From an uncultured Pseudomonadota bacterium (GTDB taxonomy: Bacteria; Myxococcota_A; UBA9042; CAIXZC01), in the NCBI GenBank assembly GCA_937884235.1, contig CALGBT010000614.1, positions 1 to 5,635 on the forward strand: a DNA stretch of 5,635 bases, written 5' to 3'. Under the pieces are notes generated by a model, which was not told the DNA's origin, searched no databases, and saw only the letters and a list, made by a program, of their open reading frames with translations. The translations under genes and the position numbers were made by a program. This document shows, in pieces, positions 1-5,018 of this stretch (position 1 is the first letter of the stretch; each line of letters opens with the position of its first letter).

Positions 1-2
1 GC

Positions 3-485
3 GGCTGTTCCGGAAGTCAGGGAACTGCTGGATACTGCGGCGGCGGAGCATTTTGCGTCTTCGTCTTCGGCCAGCCGGCAGACGGTCTCTACCCCGCCCT
101 TCTGGACAATCAGGTGGATACCGGATTGGGCGGCTCGGGCGGCTTCGGCGGCAAGGCTGGCGTTGGCGGCACCGGCGGTTGGGGCGGAACTGGGGGAGCA
201 GATGGGGCAGGCAATGAGCAGGCATGGTGCGCCGGTGAGGGAGGCGAGGGGGGCCATGGCGGCAACGGTGGCTCCGGTGGCGGCGGCGGTGGCGGTTGCG
301 GCGGAGCGGCCGTCGGCATCTACGTAGACCCCATCAGCATGGATGGACAGTACTTCGTCGACGTCGAGCAGAACAACACCGTCAACCTGGCGGGGGCGGC
401 CGGCTCTGGTGGGGCCGGCGGCAGCTCCAAGGGAAAACCCGGAGGCAACGGGGCCGCAGGGACCCACGCGGATTTCAATTTCTAG
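3..485 (+). CDS. Glycine-rich repeat protein, C-terminal part (5' end outside window)
   Basis: The frame is open from the first bases of the window to the TAG at 483-485, so this is the last ~160 residues of a longer protein. A GTG at 114 lies inside the open frame and is unlikely to be the true start. The sequence is dominated by GGxGG runs, with short non-glycine islands rich in aromatic and aliphatic residues (FCVFVF near the start, GIYVDPISMDGQYFVDVEQN near the end). Each island follows a Cys-Gly-Gly and is followed by a glycine-rich stretch, giving two degenerate repeat units. The composition recalls PE_PGRS-like glycine-rich proteins and the exported glycine-rich proteins common in Myxococcota. 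No enzymatic motif is visible. A surface or secreted location is inferred from composition only, because the N-terminus is missing. Codons are almost all GGC/GGT/GGG, giving a strong G skew. Function unknown. Confidence 0.7.
   Translation, partial: GCSGSQGTAGYCGGGAFCVFVFGQPADGLYPALLDNQVDTGLGGSGGFGGKAGVGGTGGWGGTGGADGAGNEQAWCAGEGGEGGHGGNGGSGGGGGGGCGGAAVGIYVDPISMDGQYFVDVEQNNTVNLAGAAGSGGAGGSSKGKPGGNGAAGTHADFNF
36..485 (+). repeat. Two degenerate Cys-Gly-Gly / glycine-rich protein repeat units
   Basis: Unit 1 spans 36-296 (87 residues) and unit 2 spans 297-482 (about 62 residues). Each begins with CGG, runs into a beta-type island (AFCVFVF in unit 1, AVGIYVD in unit 2), passes through a polar segment with an NQVD or NNTV core, and then becomes a glycine-rich tail. 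The alignment was made by eye. The units are alike in pattern and not in nucleotide sequence, so this is an old protein repeat and not a recent DNA duplication. Confidence 0.45.
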
Positions 486-486
486 G

Positions 487-515
487 TTGTCCCCGCTCAA
501 CCATCCAGCTACACT
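487..515 (+). promoter_or_regulatory. Putative sigma70-type promoter for xseA (possibly leaderless)
   Basis: TTGTCC (487-492) and TACACT (510-515) each match the -35 and -10 consensus at 4 of 6 positions and are separated by exactly 17 bases. Transcription would start near 521-524, at or next to the xseA ATG (524). The short gap between the glycine-rich gene and xseA has no Shine-Dalgarno sequence, which fits a leaderless mRNA. This is motif reading only. Confidence 0.4.
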
Positions 516-523
516 GCCAGACC

Positions 524-1798
524 ATGCGGGACCAGGACATACTCTCAGTCAGCCAACTCACCGCCCAACTGAAGGAGTTGCTGGAAGACTCCTTTGGGGA
601 GCTGTGGGTGGCCGGGGAAATCGTTGGCTTCAAGCGCCACTCATCGGGCCACCTCTATTTCACCCTCAAGGATGCGGGGGCCCGGATCAATGCCATGGTC
701 TTTCGTAGCCAGGTCCGCCTCCTGGCAGTGCGGCCCGACGAACTGCGTGATGGCGCCCAGGTCCGATGCCGCGGCAGAATCAACCTCTACGAGCCTCACG
801 GCGCCTACAAGATAATTGTTGACCAGATGCAGTTCGAGGGGCGTGGAGCGCTCCTGGAGAAACTTGAGCAGCTCAAACGCACACTCGCTGAAGAAGGCCT
901 CTTCGCAGCGGACCGGAAACTGCCCCTGCCCCTGCTACCCAGAGTAATTGGCGTTGTTACCGCAAGTACCGGGGCAGCCATCAGAGATATCACGCGAGTG
1001 ATCAACGAACGGACTCCAAGCCATATCCGGCTATACCCCGCAGCCGTGCAGGGAGATGCTGCTGCCCTCGACATCGTGCGCGGGATCCGCTTCCTCGACC
1101 TGGCCCCTGACGTCGACGTAATTATTATCGGCCGGGGCGGCGGAGCGTTTGAAGACCTGCTGCCATTCTCGGACGAACGGGTCGTCCGCGCAGTGGCGGC
1201 ATGCCGCACCCCCATTGTCAGCGCGGTAGGACACGAAGTTGACTTCCCGCTGTGCGACCACGCCGCAGATGTCCGCGCACCAACCCCCACCGGCGCTGGG
1301 CAATTGGTGGTGCCCGACAGCAGGAGGCTACTCCTGGAGTTGGCGGGAGCGAGGGACTCCATGACCAGAGCGCTAGTGCGACTGGTAGATGAGAGCGACC
1401 TACAACTAACAGACCGATTCGAGCGGCTGTGGGGGATAGCCGACCAACAACTCGAGCGGGCTGAGAACACGGTGGCGCACTTGACGGCTCGGTTAGGAGG
1501 AGCACACCCTGCCAGTCGCCTGGAGCATCTCGTCCAGCAATTCGCCAGTCTCTCCGGAGCCCTGGACGGCGCCTGGAAGAACAACTTGCAGGCCCGCACA
1601 CACCGCCTGGAACGGGTGGCGAGCCTCCTCGAAGAGTTGAGTCCCACGGCACAGCTGGGGCGAGGATACGCACTCGTTCGCAGGGCATCTGACCGGCACC
1701 CGATTACCAATGCCACCGCTGTGCAGGTAGGTGATGATGTGGACATCCAACTGGCCACCGGGGCACTGGCCGCCCGCGTCACGGGCCGCTCGTCCTAG
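524..1798 (+). CDS. xseA: Exonuclease VII large subunit
   Basis: A 424-residue protein, the catalytic subunit of exonuclease VII, which degrades single-stranded DNA in both directions to oligonucleotides in the cytoplasm. Residues ~6-105 form the OB-fold DNA-binding domain (SVSQLTAQLK, LWVAGEI, GHLYFTLKD). The nuclease core follows: GVVTASTGAAIRDI (143-156), IIIGRGGGAFEDL (200-212) and SAVGHEVDFPLCDHAADVRAPTPT (233-256). Asp155, Arg204, His237 and Asp240 match the conserved functional positions known for E. coli XseA (D155, R205, H238, D241). A helical region precedes the C-terminal LSPTAQLGRGYALV (372-385). The protein is a little shorter than the 456-residue E. coli one, mainly in the helical stalk. 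ATG 524 was chosen because homologous sequence begins there; the frame extends back to 296 only as an arginine-rich shadow of the upstream gene. One oddity is TPTGAGQ where the family usually has Ala-rich TPSAAAE. No xseB gene follows directly. Confidence 0.96.
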   Translation: MRDQDILSVSQLTAQLKELLEDSFGELWVAGEIVGFKRHSSGHLYFTLKDAGARINAMVFRSQVRLLAVRPDELRDGAQVRCRGRINLYEPHGAYKIIVDQMQFEGRGALLEKLEQLKRTLAEEGLFAADRKLPLPLLPRVIGVVTASTGAAIRDITRVINERTPSHIRLYPAAVQGDAAALDIVRGIRFLDLAPDVDVIIIGRGGGAFEDLLPFSDERVVRAVAACRTPIVSAVGHEVDFPLCDHAADVRAPTPTGAGQLVVPDSRRLLLELAGARDSMTRALVRLVDESDLQLTDRFERLWGIADQQLERAENTVAHLTARLGGAHPASRLEHLVQQFASLSGALDGAWKNNLQARTHRLERVASLLEELSPTAQLGRGYALVRRASDRHPITNATAVQVGDDVDIQLATGALAARVTGRSS

Positions 1799-1805
1799 AA
1801 CTTCC

Positions 1806-1838
1806 CGCCCCCTAACCCGTAACGACGTCTCCCGGTTG
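1806..1838 (+). promoter_or_regulatory. Candidate ECF-sigma-like promoter, copy A (upstream of S16 lipoprotein)
   Basis: CGCCCCCTAACCC at 1806-1818 is identical to 4918-4930. GTTG follows at 1835-1838 after 16 bases. The end of the 13-mer lies 85 bases before the ATG at 1904. An AAC-containing -35 and a GTT-containing -10 at this spacing are typical of extracytoplasmic-function sigma promoters. No convincing sigma70 promoter was found in the gap (TATCTT at 1866-1871 has only a poor -35 partner, TGGCAA at 1843-1848). Whether this is a promoter or a regulator site cannot be decided from sequence. Confidence 0.35.
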
Positions 1839-1893
1839 TGGCTGGCAATTGCACAGATTGCGGGTTATCTTGTCCCTGGCAAGCAAGTCTACG

Positions 1894-1899
1894 AGGAGG
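1894..1899 (+). promoter_or_regulatory. Shine-Dalgarno AGGAGG deciding the start at 1904
   Basis: A perfect AGGAGG lies 4 bases before ATG 1904. It supports that ATG over the in-frame GTG at 1838, which would prepend 22 residues and bury the signal peptide. Confidence 0.8.
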
Positions 1900-1903
1900 T
1901 TAT

Positions 1904-3826
1904 ATGCGGCGCTCCATTCCCCTGCTGGTGGCAACATTGGTGCTGGCCTGCTCTGCACCAATAAGGCGGGGAGGAACCGTCGACGTCGATTTTCTCTGGG
2001 TCAAGACCAGCGAGGGTGGCCGCATCCATCAGGGCGGAGTCAGCCACGCAGTGCTCAAGGTTGAACCCAGCAGCACCGGCATGAGTGTCGGTATCTTTGA
2101 ATCCAAGCCAGGCGGTACCGGAGAGATGTGGCGATCTGCCATGTGGGTTGCCGCACTCACCGGCACCCTCAATGCCATGGAGAACCCCTTGGACTACCGC
2201 TACTCGGTGCAAACCGAAACGCTCAAGGGACGGGTGGATGGGCCCTCCGCTGGCGGCCTCTTTGCAGTAGCCATCATGGCGGCTCTGGCCGGCGAGACCT
2301 TGGCCACTGAGGCCACCATGACCGGCTCCATAAACCCCGACGGGACCATCGGCCCCGTGGGAGGGGTGGCCGCCAAGCTGAAAGCTGCCATCAAGATGGG
2401 AAAATCCCGCTTCTGCTACCCTGTTGGACAGCGTTTCGAGCGCAACGCAGTCTCTGGGGAAGAGACAGACATCCTCCAGGTGGCTATCGCGGCAAAGGTC
2501 GAGATTGTCGAGGTGGAGGATCTGGCCCAGGCCTACCACTGCCTGGTTGGTCGGAAGCAATCCACTGTCACGCCAGTACGCCGCATGCATATGGCTCTGA
2601 CAGGGGACATCTTTGACCGCATGAAGCGAAAAACCGAGAACTGGCTGAGCCGCACCGAGGAGACCTACAAAGCGGGCAATAAACTCAAGAGCCGTAGCCG
2701 CTTTGATACCTTCTGGGAGAATGCTCGCACCGACTACGAGGATGCCCGCTCATTGCTTCAAGAAGGCCTGGTGGCAGCCTCCTACTGGAAAGCCGTCTCA
2801 GCATACGTCAATGCTCGGTCAGTGCTCCTTGCGGCAGCCATGGTGGACCAACTCTCGGGGGGCGACCCGGTAGAGGCCATCAAGGTCTTCTCGTCGGTGG
2901 AAACTTCAGCCAAAGAGAGGCTGGACGAGGTCTTCGCTGCCCTCGGACGCTTCTCCCCCAGCAATGTCAACCAGTCGGTGTTGATGCTCGACGCCTACGA
3001 GGCGGCCATCTCCGCACTGGTGAATCGTGAGTTCGCCAGGGCTCAGTACGGGGCCATTCTCAAGCGCATGAAAGACAGTCTGGAGAAGGGGAAGGAATTC
3101 CAGACGCTGGTAGGACTCTTCGCCGAACTCTACCAGCCGCTCTCCGAATTGGCCCTCATGGAGGTAAACGGTGAGTTGGCCATGGACAACCTTGAAATGC
3201 TAATGGCAGACAGTGGCAGTCGAAGCACGGGACTGGCACGCATAGAGCAGGTTGCCCAACTGTTTCAAGGAGCAGCCACCGCCAACATCGAGTATTTCGA
3301 TTCCATCTTCGTACGAGAAGTTGCTGAGAAGTCACACAAGCCAAAAGAAGCTGTTATCGCGGCGCTCCTTGACAAAGAACCCAACTATCGCACCGCACAG
3401 TTTAACTTGAAACTCCCCGAGAGCGGCCAGATGGAGTACGCCACCATCGGCTTGCCTTCTTCTCTCGCGCGGCTTGCCGGTGCCCTCTCTTCGTACTTCG
3501 CCTCCTCTACACTCGTCGCTAAGTTCTACTCCATCGGAGTGAAACTCGATGAAAACGGGAAGACCGTCGGCGTGGAACGAGAGAAAGCACTCATTGCAAC
3601 CCTCGCTCTTGCCGAAGAGAAAGCTCGCAAGAACGCCGCGCTGGCCGAAAAACATGCTGGAGCAATCCCCCCTAGCGCCCAAATCGCTTATCAGATTGCC
3701 ATGGTTCTCAGGGAGCGCCCCAGCTACCCGGACAAACTCGAGGCTCTTGAGCATTTCTGGCGCTCTTCGGTCTGGAGCCAGGTAGCGGTCTATCTCGCCC
3801 GCCTTGAGAACACCGAAACAAAGTGA
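1904..3826 (+). CDS. Lipoprotein with S16 (Lon-type) protease domain, no ATPase domain
   Basis: A 640-residue protein. MRR, a hydrophobic stretch and the lipobox VLAC with Cys16 predict a lipoprotein signal peptide; Ser at +2 does not suggest inner-membrane retention. Residues ~20-215 are a complete Lon proteolytic domain. The nucleophile motif DGPSAG carries Ser115, and TGSINPDGTIGPVGGVAAK carries Lys158. Their 43-residue spacing equals that of S679/K722 in E. coli Lon, and about 95 residues precede the serine in both. No Walker A or other AAA+ motif is present, so proteolysis would be ATP-independent, if active. Residues ~215-640 are mostly predicted helix, rich in Ala, Glu and Lys, perhaps TPR-like; I do not recognise them. 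Export to the periplasm and lipid anchoring are inferred from the lipobox. The gene has its own strong ribosome site, lies 105 bases after xseA, and has a candidate ECF-type promoter. The protease domain is near certain; substrate and role are unknown. Confidence 0.9.
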   Translation: MRRSIPLLVATLVLACSAPIRRGGTVDVDFLWVKTSEGGRIHQGGVSHAVLKVEPSSTGMSVGIFESKPGGTGEMWRSAMWVAALTGTLNAMENPLDYRYSVQTETLKGRVDGPSAGGLFAVAIMAALAGETLATEATMTGSINPDGTIGPVGGVAAKLKAAIKMGKSRFCYPVGQRFERNAVSGEETDILQVAIAAKVEIVEVEDLAQAYHCLVGRKQSTVTPVRRMHMALTGDIFDRMKRKTENWLSRTEETYKAGNKLKSRSRFDTFWENARTDYEDARSLLQEGLVAASYWKAVSAYVNARSVLLAAAMVDQLSGGDPVEAIKVFSSVETSAKERLDEVFAALGRFSPSNVNQSVLMLDAYEAAISALVNREFARAQYGAILKRMKDSLEKGKEFQTLVGLFAELYQPLSELALMEVNGELAMDNLEMLMADSGSRSTGLARIEQVAQLFQGAATANIEYFDSIFVREVAEKSHKPKEAVIAALLDKEPNYRTAQFNLKLPESGQMEYATIGLPSSLARLAGALSSYFASSTLVAKFYSIGVKLDENGKTVGVEREKALIATLALAEEKARKNAALAEKHAGAIPPSAQIAYQIAMVLRERPSYPDKLEALEHFWRSSVWSQVAVYLARLENTETK

Positions 3827-3832
3827 TATATA
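3804..3832 (+). promoter_or_regulatory. Putative sigma70-type promoter for the 3925 lipoprotein-argR unit
   Basis: TTGAGA (3804-3809, 5 of 6 consensus) and TATATA (3827-3832, 4 of 6) are separated by exactly 17 bases. The site spans the end of the S16 lipoprotein gene, with the -10 immediately after its TGA. Predicted transcription starts near 3839, leaving an ~85-base leader before ATG 3925. This is the best housekeeping-type promoter in the window. Confidence 0.55.
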
Positions 3833-3876
3833 AAGGAGTACCTAGAAGAACATTCCCTGTATCGGAGAGGGAGCCT

Positions 3877-3896
3877 TGGTGCCGATGCGCGGCCCA
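3877..3896 (+). other. Small GC-rich hairpin in the leader of the 3925 gene
   Basis: TGG (3877-3879) pairs with CCA (3894-3896) and GCCG (3881-3884) with CGGC (3890-3893), with one bulged T and a 5-base loop. It ends 11 bases before the ribosome site that starts at 3908. There is no U-run after it, so it is not a terminator; a role in translation or RNA stability is possible but unproven. Confidence 0.25.
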
Positions 3897-3924
3897 TTGG
3901 ACTGGTTGAGGAGGAGGGCGGGAA

Positions 3925-4374
3925 ATGCAGAGAGCACATTGGACGGTGTTGATCGCAGTAGCCATGGTCTTGAACTGTTCGGGAGGGCGGGTCATTGAAG
4001 CGGAGCCGGTTGTAGCGCCCGAAGCGCAGCCGGAGAGCGACCCGAGATTGGAGTCCAACGACCCCTTTGAGAAACGACTGGCCCACTTTGAAGAGACCTA
4101 CGCACAGCTGGTCTGCCGGGCAAACATGAACTATGACGCCATGGCCAGCATGAGGATGGTCGTGGAACCGTGGGAGCAGATGCAACGCGACGCCGAGGAA
4201 AAGAGCACTTCCCTGGATCCCTTTGTTGATATTCTCCAGCACAACGGCTATGAGTCCCTTGCTGCATTTGAAGCTGACCGCAAGCGCATCGACGAAGCCC
4301 GAAGGGGATGGTGGGATGGGCTGACCGGCAGTCTCTTCGATTTACTGAAAGCCTGCAAGAAGCCCAACCGGTAA
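3925..4374 (+). CDS. Small putative lipoprotein, unknown function
   Basis: A 149-residue protein. MQRAHWTVLIAVAMVLNC forms a short signal peptide with a lipobox-like VLNC and Cys18; Asn at -1 is atypical (Gly, Ala or Ser is usual), so lipidation is probable but not certain. The mature part begins with an acidic, proline-containing linker (~22-48) and then a mainly helical domain (~48-145) with many Glu, Arg and Trp residues. Two further cysteines (Cys64, Cys144) could form a disulfide if the protein is exported. ATG 3925 is well supported by AGGAGG at 3912-3917 with 7-base spacing. The stop is 9 bases before argR, so the two genes are probably co-transcribed from the promoter at 3804-3832. 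I recognise no family and see no catalytic motif. Confidence 0.8.
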   Translation: MQRAHWTVLIAVAMVLNCSGGRVIEAEPVVAPEAQPESDPRLESNDPFEKRLAHFEETYAQLVCRANMNYDAMASMRMVVEPWEQMQRDAEEKSTSLDPFVDILQHNGYESLAAFEADRKRIDEARRGWWDGLTGSLFDLLKACKKPNR

Positions 4375-4376
4375 CC

Positions 4377-4381
4377 GGAGG
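4377..4381 (+). promoter_or_regulatory. Shine-Dalgarno GGAGG of argR (start ambiguous)
   Basis: GGAGG lies 2 bases before ATG 4384 and 11 bases before the in-frame ATG 4393. Neither spacing is ideal (5-9 is usual). The N-terminus of ArgR may therefore be MKRMSER or MSER; the site begins 3 bases after the stop of the preceding gene. Confidence 0.55.
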
Positions 4382-4383
4382 AC

Positions 4384-4875
4384 ATGAAGCGCATGTCGGA
4401 AAGAACTCGTGCTCGGCAGCAACGACGCAAGCTCCTCCTGGAACTGGTGCAAAGAGAAGAAATTGCCAGTCAGAATCAGTTGCAGGGACATCTTACCCGC
4501 TATGGTCTCGACGTGAATCAAGCCACTCTCTCAAGAGACTTGCGAGAGTTGGGAATCATCAAAGTCCCCCTTGGCTCCACCGGCAGTCGCTACGTCCTGC
4601 GGGGAGCAAAGGCATCGCCACAGCGACAATACGAGGAGACATTCAAGCGGCTCGTTCTCTCCATTGAGCGCTCCGGCAATACGCTTGTCCTGCGCACCAA
4701 CCCGGGCCATGCCCAGGCCGCCTGCCTGGCTCTTGACAATCTTCGCCACGCAGATGTCCTGGGGACTGTGGCTGGAGATGACACATTCATTGCCATACTC
4801 GCCGAGAAGGCTGACTGGGAGGGGACACGCAATCAACTGCTGTCACTCGTCGGACTCGTCCACCTCGTGCGATAG
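4384..4875 (+). CDS. argR: Arginine repressor ArgR
   Basis: A 163-residue protein (160 if translation begins at ATG 4393), close to the usual 150-156. ArgR is a hexameric, arginine-responsive DNA-binding regulator that represses arginine biosynthesis genes and in some bacteria activates catabolism. Residues ~8-75 form the winged helix-turn-helix, with the signature NQATLSRDLRELGIIKVP (45-62). Residues ~85-163 form the oligomerisation and arginine-binding domain, with NPGHAQ (106-111) and GTVAGDDTF (127-135). Asp132 and Asp133 correspond to the arginine-contacting pair in E. coli ArgR, so effector binding looks intact. It lies directly behind a small lipoprotein gene, probably in one transcript. 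No arginine biosynthesis gene is in the window, so its targets must lie elsewhere. I found no convincing ARG box upstream, so autoregulation is not supported here. Confidence 0.96.
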   Translation: MKRMSERTRARQQRRKLLLELVQREEIASQNQLQGHLTRYGLDVNQATLSRDLRELGIIKVPLGSTGSRYVLRGAKASPQRQYEETFKRLVLSIERSGNTLVLRTNPGHAQAACLALDNLRHADVLGTVAGDDTFIAILAEKADWEGTRNQLLSLVGLVHLVR

Positions 4876-4920
4876 ACGCCCCACTTGAGAATGACTTCGG
4901 TAGGCCGCCCACACTATCGC
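4869..4920. repeat. Inverted repeat GCGATAG / CTATCGC at the end of argR
   Basis: GCGATAG (4869-4875, containing the argR stop) and CTATCGC (4914-4920) are perfect 7-base reverse complements with 38 bases between. The loop is long and no T-run follows (the next homopolymer is seven A's at 4937-4943), so it does not look like an intrinsic terminator. The right arm overlaps the first bases of the shared 13-mer. Confidence 0.3.
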
Positions 4921-4949
4921 CCCCTAACCCAACCCGAAAAAAACAGTTG
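4918..4949 (+). promoter_or_regulatory. Candidate ECF-sigma-like promoter, copy B (upstream of 143-residue lipoprotein)
   Basis: CGCCCCCTAACCC at 4918-4930 repeats 1806-1818 exactly; GTTG follows at 4946-4949 after 15 bases. The 13-mer ends 88 bases before ATG 5019, against 85 in copy A. An alternative reading in the same place is a weak sigma70 promoter with an A-tract (4937-4943) as an UP element, TTGATA (4947-4952) as -35 and TAGTTT (4970-4975) or TTTTAT (4973-4978) as -10; the -10 matches are poor. Confidence 0.35.
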
Positions 4950-4956
4950 ATATGGT

Positions 4957-4969
4957 GGGGGGGCTGGGG
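4957..4969 (+). other. G-rich tract in the leader/promoter of the 5019 gene
   Basis: Seven G's (4957-4963), CT, then four G's (4966-4969), preceded by GG at 4954-4955. The tract could support a two-tier G-quadruplex in DNA, or in RNA if transcription starts upstream of it. The evidence is composition only. Confidence 0.25.
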
Positions 4970-5008
4970 TAGTTTTATGCGGATTACAGTGTGCTTGCTT
5001 GCTGTTTT

Positions 5009-5013
5009 GGAGG
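5009..5013 (+). promoter_or_regulatory. Shine-Dalgarno GGAGG deciding the start at 5019
   Basis: GGAGG with a 5-base spacing selects ATG 5019 over the in-frame TTG 4947 and ATG 4977. The chosen start also places MKK in front of a normal hydrophobic signal segment. Confidence 0.75.
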
Positions 5014-5018
5014 AACCG

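Noticed and set aside
110..319. Proline-rich minus-strand frame
   Set aside because: It is simply the complement of the GGN codon run of the glycine-rich gene.
296..523. In-frame N-terminal extension of xseA by 76 residues
   Set aside because: The extension is arginine-rich and lies over the glycine-rich gene in another frame; XseA homology begins at ATG 524.
805..1782. Long minus-strand frame opposite xseA (325 residues)
   Set aside because: Ser/Arg/Ala-rich shadow of a GC-rich coding region with no family motif; xseA is unmistakable on the other strand.
1843..1861. Sigma54-like TGGCA ... TTGC
   Set aside because: The GG and GC elements are four bases too far apart for a -24/-12 promoter.
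1799..1880. Intrinsic terminator after xseA
   Set aside because: No stem followed by a T-run is present; only the 8-base palindrome GCAATTGC at 1845-1852 was seen.
1838..1903. GTG start adding 22 residues to the S16 lipoprotein
   Set aside because: There is no ribosome site before it, and it would hide a good signal peptide that begins at ATG 1904 behind AGGAGG.
1889..2590. Minus-strand frame opposite the S16 domain (233 residues)
   Set aside because: Its Gly/His-rich composition is typical of an antisense shadow; the + strand carries the conserved protease motifs.
3827..3842. ARG box near the promoter of the argR unit
   Set aside because: TGATATATAAAGGAGT lacks the inverted TGAAT / ATTCA halves.
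3886..3996. Short + strand frame beginning at ATG 3890 region
   Set aside because: It overlaps the well-supported 3925 gene in another frame, has no ribosome site and is arginine-rich; I see no support for it.
4921..4935. Telomere-like CCCTAACCC
   Set aside because: A single short occurrence in a bacterial intergenic region, better explained by the motif shared with 1806-1818.
4947..5018. TTG 4947 or ATG 4977 as the start of the 143-residue lipoprotein
   Set aside because: No Shine-Dalgarno sequence precedes either; ATG 5019 has GGAGG at 5 bases and a standard MKK signal peptide.
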